Shown here in pieces: positions 46,208 through 57,340 of a DNA stretch of 64,000 bases. The stretch comes from Linum tenue (lineage: Eukaryota > Streptophyta > Magnoliopsida > Malpighiales > Linaceae). Within the stretch, counting starts at the first letter, position 1; each line of letters starts with the position of its first letter. The notes beneath the pieces were generated by a model that was given only the letters and a program-made list of their open reading frames with translations, was not told the origin of the DNA and ran no database searches. Location of the stretch: positions 56,383,703 to 56,447,702 of the forward strand of contig CAMGYJ010000002.1 of assembly GCA_946122785.1 (NCBI GenBank). The letters are read 5' to 3'. The position numbers and the translations under genes are program-made.

Positions 46208-48640
46208 ATATTTATATATGTATAAATCATCAACTTATAGTGAAATTTAAATTCTTCTCTAGGATGCATACCATATAGTCCGCTATAGGGGCACAACGAA
46301 TGTGCTTGAATGGAACGACGTCATCTTGCCCTTTCTAAAAAGGGTAAGATTGGATTCGATTAGGCATTTCAATGGAATTAAGATCGACCGCCAACTCATC
46401 ACGGCGATGGTAGAGAGATGGCGAAAGGAGACACACTGCTTCAATTTTCGTGAAGGCGAGTGCACCATCACACTTAAGGACATCGCCATCCTAACCGATC
46501 TCCCCATTGATGGTGATGTTGTTTGTGTGGACTCTACGGCACCACCTAAAGTTGTTGCCAATATGAGTGGTTGGCAACATTTTATATGGACGGTCACCGG
46601 GTTGTGTCCGCCAGAAAAGGGAGATCACGATGCGGATGGTAATCCACCATTGTCCAAGGGTCAAGTATCCATCATGTGGTTGACAGCGGAGATCGGGCGT
46701 AAGCACAACCCTGAGTTCGGAGGCATTCCCCTCACGGAGGAAAGTTCGGAGCGCGATAAAGACATTTATGCACGTATCTACATCCTCGGCATGATCGGAG
46801 GAGTTTTCTTCCCCAAGAAATCCAACAACCTAATCAGCAATTCATGGTTGAAGATCATACTTGGTAGTTGGGATGATATGGTAAACTTGAGATGGGCATC
46901 TGCTTGCCTAGCCCAGCTCTACCGATCCCTATGTAATGCTAGTGCGAGAGCGGTGAAGGAGATTGATGGGGCAATATTCATCGTCCAATTTTGGGCTTGG
47001 GAGCATTTGCCATGGATTGCGCCGAAGGTAGACCCCGACAAGGAATGGGTACCCGACCATCCCCTACGACATGAAGCTTATGGTTGTAGGTAAATATCTT
47101 CTATCCCACTCATAGTTCTCACATTTTTTTTACTAATTTAGTTTTTTGTAACGAAATTTTTTGAAGGTACTAACATTGTGTACTTTTCCATATTAATAGG
47201 TGGCTTGGTGAAACAACATGCGACAACCTAGGAGCGCATAATCTGGAGGAGTATCGTAGGAGGCTTGATCACCTATGGGAAGCAGAGGTGAGCATCATAA
47301 TACGCTATTAAAACCCTACTTTTTTTTAACTTATATTATTATGTTGATTAATGGTTTTATTATTTAAACCTTCGTAGCTTAAGTTCGATCCGTATCCAGA
47401 ACGGATTGTTGCGCATCACGTCCACAAGTTCCCGTTACATCCCGGTCAATGGTGCACCCGAGTTCCACTAATCTGCCACCACATAGTGGAGTGGCACTTG
47501 CCGGATCGATGTCTACGACAATTTGGACGTGAGCAATGCATACCATTGGATGTCCCGGAGAGTCAGAAGGGGTACCACGGGAAAGATGGTCGACAAGGAC
47601 CTACTAATTGGCCGGAGGAGTATCAGCCGTTGATCCGGTTGTGGAATGTTAGGCAAGATCAGGATATTGTGACGGCATCTCATGTGGGGCGGATGGGCTA
47701 CCATGACCCATACCTGGAAACCTACCGAAGACAATCTGTTCGTTACATGACCCCCAAAGAAGCGGCGGACGGAGCTTTGGTAAGAAACTAATTTTTTATT
47801 TGTTTAGTCATGCGGTGCATTATTTTTTAAATGGCTAACTTTGTTATTTTGTTCGATTTAGGTTGATGGCATCGAGCGAATCCACGACCTCGCGCGGACC
47901 GCAGATCATTCGGCGGCGGGTCGAGAGGTGGGGATGATTCGAAGGATAGCGAACAATCTCCTTGGCTGTATGCGAGCGCGCGGACGTGCCCATATCCAGT
48001 TCCCCCAGTGAGACCGCCGCCGGTGACGCTTGATGTTGACCCGGTGCCTCCGCCGGTCCATAGAAGGCAAAACAAAGCTATGAGGGATGGACCTCACGTG
48101 CCGGAGATCAAACCGATTGAGGCGTGGAAGGCGCCTACTCCTTTGGAGGTGTGCAGCGGTGAAGGGGGGAGTACTCAGTACGATCCCACGCCCGGAAGCC
48201 AGTATGATCCGCGGTCAAGTTTCCAGTACAATCTCCGGCCCAGTTTCCAGTATGAACAACGGCCAAGTACATTTCATGACGGCACATCTTCAGCTACTTG
48301 GGCCGAGGGTTCATACTCAAGTCCCCACCAAGACTTCTCACCTTTGCAGCGACCACAACAACAATGGCAATCCACTCCACACCAAGACTTCTCACCTTGG
48401 AGACCACCACAACAACAATGGCAACAACAATGGCAATCCACTCCCCACCGTATGAGCATGGATAGCCCTCGACCGCACACGGAGGGGCCACCTATCACGG
48501 AACCGAGGCGGCATAGCACGGAGGATCGCCCTTCTACGGCGAATAGGAATCTGCCACCCGTTCCACCATCATCTACACCCGGTGGACCAGTCGCCCATCG
48601 CACAAGGAAGCAGAGGGCAAACCGTCGAAACAATGCATGA

Positions 48641-48831
48641 GTGTTTTTATTTCAAGTTATGGTTTTGTTTAAATTAAGTTGAACAATGGTGTTTTTATTT
48701 CAAGTTGACCTTTTGTTTAAATTAAGTTGAACAATAGTGTTTTTATTTCAAGTTATGTTTTGTTTAAATTAAGTTGAACAATGGTGTTTTTAGGTGAAGT
48801 TATGGTACAAGTTAACTTAAGTTGAACAATG
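48641..48831. repeat. 47/48-bp tandem repeat, 4 copies, between the convergent MULE genes
   Basis: Units start at 48641, 48689, 48737 and 48784 with GTGTTTTTATTTCAAGTT (the fourth diverged) and end TAAGTTGAACAATG. The array starts right after the last PMD stop and lies between the 3' ends of the two MULE genes. It may contribute to 3' end formation or simply be expanded spacer. Confidence 0.9.
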
Positions 48832-48993
48832 TAGTGTGTTTGTGTTCGTGATGTGTTTTATTCAAAAAGATGGAAAAATTGCACCAAAGTATGAAAATTG
48901 TGCAAATCTCCAATGTCATTTAAGCACACAACATACAAGTAGAGTAACCATTGAAATTAATACACAAAGATGGAACACACGCATGGAATCAAT

Positions 48994-51900
48994 CTAAGCG
49001 CCATTATCCGGGTTCACCACATCGGGCCCTGCATTTTGAGGACCAATTGGTCCGGGACATTTTCGTTTATCATTACCCGGTACTTTGCATATGGAACACC
49101 GCCTTGGCCCTCGCGGTGGTCTTCCACTTTGATCCATTTCATTTGGAATCCTTTTTCTCCGCGGGCGCCCTGTTTCCCGCCTAAGACCGATTGGTGGAAT
49201 GATGACCATACCCTCATAAACTGGCCAGTAAGCTTCATCCGGCAATGCACGGAAACTAGTACGATAACTGCTCTTTTGTGAGTCAATGTTGAAGAACGGA
49301 CTAACGAAATGACGAGGGTCTTTGCTCCTGTGCTTTATTGCAGCCATTGCATGAGAACATGGTATCCCTCTACCCTGATACTTCTGACAAGAGCACTCCC
49401 CCTTTTTAGTCCTAAAGTTTACGGTGACTTCATGGCGATGACCACCACGTCTCCCATCCTCCCAGTGCCCAGTCTCGACCGAATACTCGCCAGCATGTCG
49501 TTTCATCACAGTGACTGTGTGACGAGAGCTCTTCCGATTATCTTTTTCCATTATTTTCAATACATAATCGGAGTGTACCTTACCCTGTGCCTCCCTCTTC
49601 TCACACCAGTGGAGACGTTTGACGAACCATCTGTTTGTTTTCCAGAATGTCATCTCAACAATTGCAGAGATGGGGAGTGCACGACATTCCCTGTAGACGT
49701 TGTTGATACTCTCGCTTGAGTTTGTTGTGGCAATACCCCATCTGTGACCTCCGTCCTTATGAAAAGTCCACATTTCAAGGTCATGTTGATCAAGCCACTG
49801 CGCACCTTCAGGGCATATTTGACGGATATTCTGCATCTTCTCTTTAAATTTCTTCTCTTGGTACGCGACAGCTGATGAATATAAAAAAAACGTAAGATAA
49901 GCAAGATCGACCTTATTGCCAATACAAGTACACTCGTAAGACTCTTAGGAGAGGTATACATCTCCTTAGAAACACAGTCTTTTTGACAGAAAAAGGGGGG
50001 ATCCGAGGATCGCTTAGAACCCGATTTTCCCAGGTCATGGGGGGATCATGATGATCGCTTAAGTCCCCATTTCCTTAGACATGCATTTCTTTATAAAGAG
50101 TCTAAATAAGTGTTGTATTGTATTGTAACCATACACTCAATACTTTTATACAGTTTTAAAAATTTACAGATAGACAATTAATTAGAACGCTTACCAATCC
50201 ACCATAGACTGTCAGCAAGCTTCTTTCGCTTGAAATGATGGTTCCAGTTGCTCTTGAAATGCCGGATGCACCATCTCTGTGACCAGTTCCAGGCTGGATC
50301 CAAGCCTAAAATAGCAGCCCGTATACCGGCGTGGCGATCTGAGATGATAGTCAGGTTCGTCCGCCTGGTGACATGGAGCTGAATTTGTCTGAAGAACCAT
50401 CCATATCTATCAGTATTCTCTCCCTCCACAATGACAAAGGCTAATGGATATACTAATCTATTTGCATCTACTCCGCTGGCAATCAGTAGAGTACCCTTGT
50501 ACTTGCCGGTAAGGAATGTTCCATCAACTTGAATCACAGGAACACAGTATGGAAACCATCAATACATGGCTTGAAGGCCCAGAAAAGACGCTTGAATTGG
50601 CGATTGTTACCAGCCACCGACGATTGAATTTCTTCATCTTGGTAGCGAGGCGAGAAAATGGTTCCAGGGTTAGACACCTCCAACGCCAAAATCAGTTTGG
50701 GAAGGAATGCATATGATTCTTCCCAGTTACCAAACACGGCAGCCATTGCTTTCTGTTTCCCATGCCACGCTTTCTTGTAGTTAATGATATAACCATAACG
50801 ACTAGAAATGTGGGCGATGATGGTTTTCACCTTCAGGTCGGGCTGCTCCTCAATTAGATGTTTGATAGCCGCGGCAACCACCCTTGATTTCAACTGTCGA
50901 TGGCCTTGGGATGTTATTGATGACACACATGTGTGTGTGTTCACCGCACGGGATATGACCCAATGACCGACTCTCTTGCTCTTGATGGCCCGGACCCTAG
51001 CTGTGCATCCCTCATTGTGGTTTTTGCATCAAACCATCAGCCTCTTTGTGTCGGAATGGGTTGTCTGCCATTCAAAACTCCGAGTCATTGCTTCAGTGGA
51101 AATAGCGTGTCGAACCTCATTCTTCGTTGCAAATTGTTGGCCCTTCGTAAAGCCAGTTAGTGGACCCCATACTGGCACATCTGGCGGGTCCATGTCGGCA
51201 TCAACATACCAATCTTCACTTTGAATGTGATTATAGTATGGAATAGGTACACGGTCGTGAGGTACCTCATCACCATCTGCGTCTGAATCTGAATCTGGAC
51301 CGGAATCATCAGCTCCTTCCAGCGGATCGGAGCTGTCTGCACTAACTTCGCCTTCCTCTTCTTCAACCTCAGGGTCACTAACTGGACTTGGATTGACCTC
51401 TTCTTCCATCTGATTATCAGCATGAAAGGCACCTTGACCTTCACCAGCTCCGTAATGGTAGTTGTGGTAACTAACACCGCTTTGATAGAAGTTGTACTCG
51501 GGTGGGTACTGGTAGCATGCTTGTTGGTTGTAATCCGCCTGTTGAGCTTCTTCTTCATATGAAGGGAAGGATTGATGACTTCCTCCAGTTCCATGATGAT
51601 ACTCCTGACTCCAACTCGAGTCTTGGAAATCCTGGTGGGGATGATCTTCGTATAATACACTCCCACCGTGGATACCAGATGTTTGGCCATCTCCAGAATG
51701 ACCTACACTGCCTTCGACGGCCTCGGTGTAAACGAACATCTCCGCATGCTTAATTGTATTGGTGGTAAAAAATTGGACCATGGCATCAACGTCCTCCTGA
51801 GTGGTAAGGAGGAATTCCTCATACCACAGCGACCCGTCATGTCTGTTTGGATATCGATACACAATTCGATCAACTCTTCTAGTGCCATCCATGCAGGTAA

Positions 51901-52051
51901 TCTGAGTGCACATTTGATGGAGCTCTTCAAGCATCGGTCTCGTACGGACCTTCATTTTATGAAAATTGCCACCGACGTAACTTACACCCTTTTCGGTCTC
52001 TTCCGTGTAACCATTCCACCGCAACCCAAGCGTGAACCTTTGGAATGCCAT
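48994..52051 (-). pseudogene. mudrA-like: MURA-type MULE transposase, disabled by point lesions
   Basis: Two coding exons on minus (52051-50195, 49871-48994) would give about 911 aa starting MAFQRFTLGLRWNGY. An acidic Tyr/Gln-rich linker leads to a MuDR N-terminal domain with a zinc-binding C..H..GC segment. The MULE DDE domain follows: VDGTFLTGKYKG (first Asp), TIISDRHAGI (second Asp), RWCIRHFKSNW, and ATTNSSESINN as the likely Glu. Next are a SWIM zinc finger (GECSCQKYQGRGIPCSHAM) and a C-terminal knuckle CSICKVPGNDKRKC after GRPRRKR. Lesions are a TGA at 51029-51031 where the family has Trp, and a one-base deletion near 50553 between CIDGFH and VIQVDG. The intron holds MITE copy B. A 5' untranslated intron ends at the CAG just before the ATG. 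Confidence 0.93.
49920..50125 (-). mobile_element. 206-bp MITE-like element, copy B, in the MURA intron
   Basis: This is the reverse complement of 45681-45886, the same 206-bp length with only a few differences. It occupies most of the 323-bp MURA intron (49872-50194). Flanks are CTTATTGC on the left and TAACCATA on the right, with no clear target duplication. As each MULE gene runs in the opposite direction, both copies have the same orientation relative to transcription. Confidence 0.85.
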
Positions 52052-52061
52052 CTGCAATGAA

Positions 52062-52330
52062 AAGTAACACAAGTTACTAACATAACAACACAAAGAAAAA
52101 TGAAAAGTAATTCAAATTACTAACATAAAATCACAAATGACAATGAAAAGTAACACAAGTTACTAACATAACATCACAAAGGACAATGAAAACTAATTCA
52201 AATTACTAACATAAAATCACAAATGACAATGAAAAGTAATTAAGTTACTAACATAACATCACAAAGGACAATCAAAAGTAATTAAGTTACTAACATAAAA
52301 TCACAAAGACAATGAAAAGTAATTACGAAA
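52062..52330. repeat. about 44-bp tandem repeat, 6 copies, in the MURA 5' UTR intron
   Basis: Units of the form AATGAAAAGTAACACAAGTT followed by ACTAACATAAAATCACAAA recur about six times with small length changes. On minus they lie between a GTAAGTTTG donor (about 52335) and the CAG acceptor at 52052-52054, so they make up most of an inferred leader intron. Confidence 0.85.
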
Positions 52331-52433
52331 CAAACTTACGAATTAACGTTAATCGCAAAAACTAAATAATTTAAAGGTGCAAAGCTGAAATTTGAGGAAG
52401 GAAGTGTGAAGAATTGAGTTCTCCGAAACAGCC

Positions 52434-52440
52434 TTTTATA
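52434..52440 (-). promoter_or_regulatory. TATA box of the MULE transposase gene
   Basis: On minus the sequence reads CCTATAAAAGG, a good TATA box. It lies about 320 bp inside the right TIR, about 100 bp before the inferred leader-intron donor and about 385 bp before the ATG at 52051. Its placement mirrors the PMD TATA box at the other end. Confidence 0.7.
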
Positions 52441-52760
52441 GGCAAATTTTGCAGCAAAACCGCTTGCGGGGGGAGCGGTTTTATGTCTGCCATGCTGCCC
52501 TACCCCTGCATGCCGACATGTCGGACATGTCGGGTGTCGGGTGACCAGGCACAAACCGCGCCTCGGGGGAGCGGTTTGTGTCCTGACATTGTAAACCGCC
52601 CCTTTATCAGGCGGTTTGTAATGCCGACATTTAAACGCTCCCTCTTAAAGCGTTTTGTGGTAGGGTTAGCCTATAACCGCGCGTCCCAGAAGTGGTTTGC
52701 TCTGGAAAATAAAAACGCTCGTCCAAGGAGCGGTTATAAGGGAAAACGCAGCCTAGAGGC

Positions 52761-52890
52761 GCGGTTTCATTGAAAACCGCTCATCAGAGGCGCGGTTTTA
52801 TATAAACGATGGTATTTTTGGAAATTATTTGGTGAGGGTGGTATTTTTGTAAATTTTTTTTTAAAACAGTGGTAGTTTTGGATTTTTTCC
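52761..52890 (-). repeat. MULE right terminal inverted repeat
   Basis: The inverse partner of 38039-38167, 130 bp. It ends GGATTTTTTCC immediately before the target duplication ATTAAATGA. Sub-terminal DNA to 52450 carries several GGGGGAGCGGTTT and GAGGCGCGGTTT words like those at the left end. Confidence 0.95.
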
Positions 52891-52899
52891 ATTAAATGA

Positions 52900-53400
52900 C
52901 TGAAACTCTTCTCTTACATCTCTACATCTCTTCATATGCAGTTGCTTTTACTATACTAAAGAGATGAGAATCGCTACTAGCAGAATGAAATAATTGAGAG
53001 AATATTTATCACTTTTCCATCAACGGAAAAAGCTTTGGCTTTGAGAAGAAGAATTCATTTAATGGCTAGTGCGAGTTTGATTCAGTGGCTCTAAGAAGAC
53101 TAAGAGTCAAGAGGATTGGGGATAGAAATTCAAAATCGTGGGGTTGTGGAATGATGGGACAAGGTTGAAAGCGAGAACAAGATTCGAGAAGTGAGAAGTC
53201 GATGGGCCAAGGGGGTATCTGGGTATTGGGGTACTGGACGGGTTCGGGGCGGATATTAGAATATTCATACCATTCCCAATAACTACACATTCAGGGTTTA
53301 TCCAAACGCACCCAAAATCTGGTCAATGTGGGTTTTACCCGCGTAGATCGGTTTGAATTCGGATGGATACCCGATGTAGTGGGGTTTTCTGTCAACCCTA
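52900..53400. other. intergenic DNA right of the MULE
   Basis: No gene, RNA or terminal repeat is recognisable in this 500 bp. It ends at the start of Gypsy-like leader DNA. Confidence 0.4.
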
Positions 53401-55400
53401 TAATGAAGCCATATTATGCTAGGTTTTTGTATGTTTGGGTATGTTTCAGGTCCTCGCAGGTGAAATTGATCAAAGGAACGAACGTCGGACAAAAGTGAGC
53501 CAAAATTAGAACAAATGGTGAAAACTGTCAAAGCTCACGATTCATAGCATTTCTTCACGACCAGGGCGTGATGTCTGCAGCCAAACTGTGAACTTCATCG
53601 AGGACCCAGGAGGAATAAGGTGGGTCGCGAGCAATTGCAAACCTCACGGTATCAAACCGCGAGGATTTCACCCAGATCGCGACCTCTGTTATTGTAATAG
53701 CGCACATCCAGTCGACCCCACAGTTTCGTTGCGAAGTTCACGGTAGTGACAGGCAATTGTGAACTTTGCACTGTCGGCTATGTAAAGGATCAGAAATCAA
53801 ATTTTAAGAGGAGTTGATTTTTTATAGAGAAATTGGAGTTCTTCTTGCATTCTAGAGAGTGTGTGACGAATCTATAGAGGTTGGAATAGATTTGGAGCTT
53901 CCCACCATCATCGAAGGCTTGATTTCACCTCCAATAGTGCTAAGAGTAGCCAAGGAGCAAGATCTTCTTCTCATGATGATTGTCTTCTCCATTTTGGTTG
54001 TTTTTCTCACGCTAGCTATGGAGTAGTCCTCCAATTCACTTGGGTGTTGTAGAATCCTAGTTATTATATTGTAATTGATTTTTTGTGAACCATATGACCG
54101 GATTTGCATCTTGATGATATATTGAGTTGAGTATTATTCATGGAAATTGATGGTTCTTGATCACTTCCCTCAATTTTGGGCTAATTGACCTAGGTGAGAG
54201 AATATCTCCTTAGGGTTGATTTAGAGCATTGCCAATTTAACACTTGGGGGGCTACGAACGAGTCTGATTAGATCCTTTTTGTCATATTAGGTTTTACCCA
54301 ATTGTAGGAGTAGTTTTGGTTGCCTTAATTAGCTAGGTTGGTTGTAGGTACGCCTCTTAGGGTAGTGTAATTGAGCGGAATAGGATATAGCTCCCCATGG
54401 TATATGCTAGTATGAATTGTTCTAGGGTGTCACAATGTCAATTTGACATAGACTATGGGGAGACACCCGGGCGAAGTATTCCTCATTGAATTCAATCTCA
54501 TTTACTTTCGTTCTTGTTTAACTTTAGCAGTCTAAACAACAATCGGATTGCTAAATAATGTGTAGTTCATTGAAGTAAAGATAGATCAGCCGCTCGGGTT
54601 GATATTCGAAATATTTGCTCTATACTATACCCGGTTAGAGGTTGCACTTGGCCTTTGATCGGGATAGTTGTAGTTAGGCTCGAGTCAAAATTTTCTGGCA
54701 CCATTGTTGGAGAGCACAACTTATTATTCGGGAAAAGTGAACTATTGTTAATCTATCTTTTACTTTCTTGAAATTTTGAGTTGGAACTTGTCTTTGCTCT
54801 CCACGTTCGTGTTGTTTGAAGTGATTGCAGGTGGTATATGACCTGGAACAACCCGGATCACTTGGCACCACTAGATGACAACATCAGTTGGACTCTCCAT
54901 CGTCTTGCATGTGAGAGGGAGTTAAGGGAAGCAAGAGAGAGACTAGTAATTCCGGCCCAACCAGAAGAAGAGGAGTCCGAGCAAGAAGAGGAAGTTTAAG
55001 AGGAGGAGTTTGCAGTTGACAACATGGCCAAGAATGCCGCACAACAAGGTGAGGAGGCGAGGACCATGGGTACTACATGTCCCCAAAGTTAGAGGATATT
55101 CAATTGAGCATTTAACATCCACCCCTAGAGACAAACAACTTTGAGATCAAGATCAATCTTATCTTGATGATCCAAAGCAACATTCAATTCCATGGCCTCG
55201 ACAATGAGTCACAAAGATAACACATCAACTGTTTCTATGAGTTGACCGATGGAATCAAGATGAATGGCGTGCCTCAAGAAGTCCTTAGATTGAGACTCTT
55301 TCCCTACTCTCTAAGTGGTAAGGCTTGAAGTTGGCTCAACAACCGACACTCTATATCCATTGTATCGAAGGAAGGCATGAGAGCATTACACCGAGCTCTT
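53401..55400 (+). pseudogene. Ty3/Gypsy element fragment: LTR end, primer site and broken gag
   Basis: Non-coding LTR-like DNA at 53400-54690 ends in CTATACTATACCCGG and GGTTGCACTTGGCCTTTGAT, which has a diverged relative at 5800-5890. TTTTCTGGCACCATTGTTGGAGA (54689-54711) resembles the TGGCGCCGTTGCCGGGGA primer site of Athila/Tat Gypsy elements. A broken gag follows. Around 55130-55330 the words FEIKINLILMIQSNIQFHGL, IKMNGVPQEVLRLRLFPYSL and SWLNN match the Gypsy gag core (PF03732) with a stop in two places. No pol domain follows. Confidence 0.7.
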
Positions 55401-56824
55401 TCTTGAATAAGGTCCAAAACGTAGCGCAAATTGGATGATGTCGTGCTCCAAAAACCTCCAAATTTGGCTGGGAAACTCTTGGAACCTTCTAGAAGCTTCC
55501 CACCGACTTCCAGCGCAATCCAAGTTTGGGAAGTAATCCTTCAAGCCAAATACTTTCTTATGTGTAGACAGCTTTCTCCCTCCTGTAACTAGTATAAATC
55601 GGGGCTTAGACTCTAGATTTTACACTACTTTTACTCACAATCTAGTAGAACACTTATTGTTCAATAATAATAGTATTAATAAGATAAACAAAATATGAGT
55701 TATTAGTGATTTGTCATATGAACTTGTATGTTGGGCTTGACCCGTTTCTAAAGCCCAAGTGGTTATTGATATGGGGTTTAGCCTTTTACCAATTGCCTTC
55801 TACCTTTGAATAGAAAATCCGTGTACCAATTAAGAAGCAATCACAAGGTAGTAAAAACCAAGGAGAGGAATATGTACAACTGATTTTTTGTTAATCGAGT
55901 TCAGCCTATTGCTTATGTCTTGGCTCAAAAGTGGCTCCCTCTTTGAGACATCGTGTCTAGGTTTTTATCTTATTCTGATCTAACCTCAAAATGAGTCCCT
56001 TTGGGTGGAACTCAAACCCTTGACAAGAATGGAGCAATATACCTCTATATCTCTTCCTCATAATCACTCACGCTAAAGAGAGAATCTACACAACCTCACA
56101 AACACTCAAGCAACACAGATAGTAGACACCTATCACCTCTCACACCTATTGCTAATTACAGAGTGTTTGATCTTGCTTTTTGTAGGATTTCTCTGCCACA
56201 TTCTGTGAGTCTTAGCTTCCTCCTATTTATACTTACTCTTGGTGCAACGATCTTCCTTTGATCTTCATTTGATTTGGGAGATCCTGTGATCACATATTTA
56301 CAACTATAATAAGTAGTAGAGATTATTGACATTTTGCTATGGTTATTACCTTTTCATCATGCGAGTGCATAAAAGGAAAGCCTCTTTTCCCCAACAACTC
56401 TACCCGAGTGAGCTCCAGTTATCAACCATAAAAGAGGTGAATTTCAGCCAAAGCTTCATGGATATTTCTTCATCATCGATGGTGGTGTCATCGATCTTCT
56501 TTATGGCCAACTAAGCCATTCATTGTTTATGGATGTAAATTCTTTGATGCTTCATGCATCTACTTTCTTTGATTTAATAAGTCACTTTAGTCATTAGATG
56601 TCTTTATCATTGGATGAGTATATCATTGGATGCTTTAGTCATGTGATGCTTATACCATTGGATGCTTTAGATGTTTGATGCCTTTATCATTCAATGCGTA
56701 TATAATTTGTTATGATCTACTATAGTATTGCTTATCATCATAGGTTGTGCAGGAAACTACTCCTATATGATATGCCATCACCTCGTGTATGTATGTTTAG
56801 TTGGACTCTACTATGCCTACACAT
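55401..56824. other. LTR-like and unassigned DNA
   Basis: No gene. Around 55400-55690 the DNA resembles an LTR (AGTATAAATCGGGGC TATA-like motif, T/A-rich tail). At 56560-56700 a 20-30-bp phrase ATCATTGGATGC/TCATTGGATGAGT is repeated irregularly. Boundaries are unclear. Confidence 0.35.
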
Positions 56825-57340
56825 ATGGGATCAATGCTTGATACCTTAGATTATCAATGTTATAGACCATTACTATGGTTCATTGAGGCCCTAAATAGTA
56901 AATGTGATATCCATACTTCCTAGTTTGATTGATTAGTCTAATGGTATGAAGCGAAAACACATATTAGCTAGTTGTAGTTCATTTCTCATGTGGCGAAAGC
57001 TCGGTTAGGAATGTTTTAGTAGAAGGGATAGGGTTACATGATATAAGATGCATCCATAGATGATATTAATGAGTCAGTATGCATGATCATCTAGATGAAA
57101 CTACCTAAACAATATAGTTTATTACTTATTTTCTTATTGCTTTTATCATCTTGTTTCTTGCTTTGTTTAGATAGTAGAATTTCGACCATCAATAAGGAAC
57201 CTTAACTCATCATATTTACTTTTATTTGCTCCATCATTTGAATATAAGGTTTTAGTTTCAAAGTAATTGTCACCAAAAGAGTCATGGATTGCAACCCTAG
57301 ACATAACTAGGACTTTATTACTTCGATTGCAATCTACTAC
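56825..57340 (+). repeat. diverged relative of the 8.33-kb Gypsy leader
   Basis: ATCAATGCTTGAT, GCGAAAACACATATTAGCTAGTTG and AGAAGGGATAGGGT occur in the same order and spacing as at 8330-8560. Both are therefore copies of one Gypsy LTR/leader family. No gag frame follows this copy. Confidence 0.6.

Larger units (their letters stand above)
38741..48640 (+). pseudogene. MULE-encoded plant mobile domain (PMD, MAIN-like) protein, disabled
   Basis: Exons: 38741-38788, 45449-45568, 46263-47089, 47200-47287, 47378-47779, and 47862 to 48011 in frame. The protein starts MADFAQEEGLFYDYQT and continues VGPDVDIFNQRYYVEQGP. It carries a PF10536-type plant mobile domain (HFNGIKIDRQLITAMVERWR, CTITLKDIAILTDLPIDG, YILGMIGGVFFPKKSNN, WAWEHLPWI). 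PMD proteins (MAIN, MAIL1 in Arabidopsis) affect transposon silencing; transposons also carry the domain. Lesions seen: an in-frame TAA at 45521, and a one-base loss in a C-run near 48002 that ends the frame at 48011 although a 210-codon Pro/Gln-rich tail (to 48640) is open in the next frame. Intron 1 holds a 6.5-kb LINE. An internal start at 46302 could still give 263 codons of the domain. Confidence 0.88.
38039..52890. mobile_element. 14.85-kb Mutator-like element (MULE) with PMD and MURA genes
   Basis: The outer ends are GGAAAAAATCCAAAACTA and its inverse, with TIRs of about 130 bp (38039-38167 and 52761-52890). They differ by about three substitutions and one base of an A-run. A perfect 9-bp target duplication ATTAAATGA lies at 38030-38038 and 52891-52899, the size diagnostic for Mutator. 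Two genes converge, each starting a few hundred bases inside a TIR: a PMD protein on plus and a MURA transposase on minus. This is the same topology as mudrA/mudrB in maize MuDR. A LINE (38821-45369) is nested in PMD intron 1; without it the element would be about 8.3 kb. Near-identical TIRs and an exact duplication imply a fairly recent insertion. Both genes now carry disabling lesions. Confidence 0.95.

Noticed and set aside
46283..46706. Minus-strand open frames opposite the PMD gene
   Set aside because: They are mirror frames of a strongly supported PMD exon.
48274..48633. Minus-strand Cys-rich frame
   Set aside because: Antisense to the Gln/Pro-rich PMD tail; the Cys runs reflect CAA/CAG repeats on the other strand.
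51502..52060. Plus-strand frames opposite the transposase
   Set aside because: Shadow frames of the MURA N-terminal exon.
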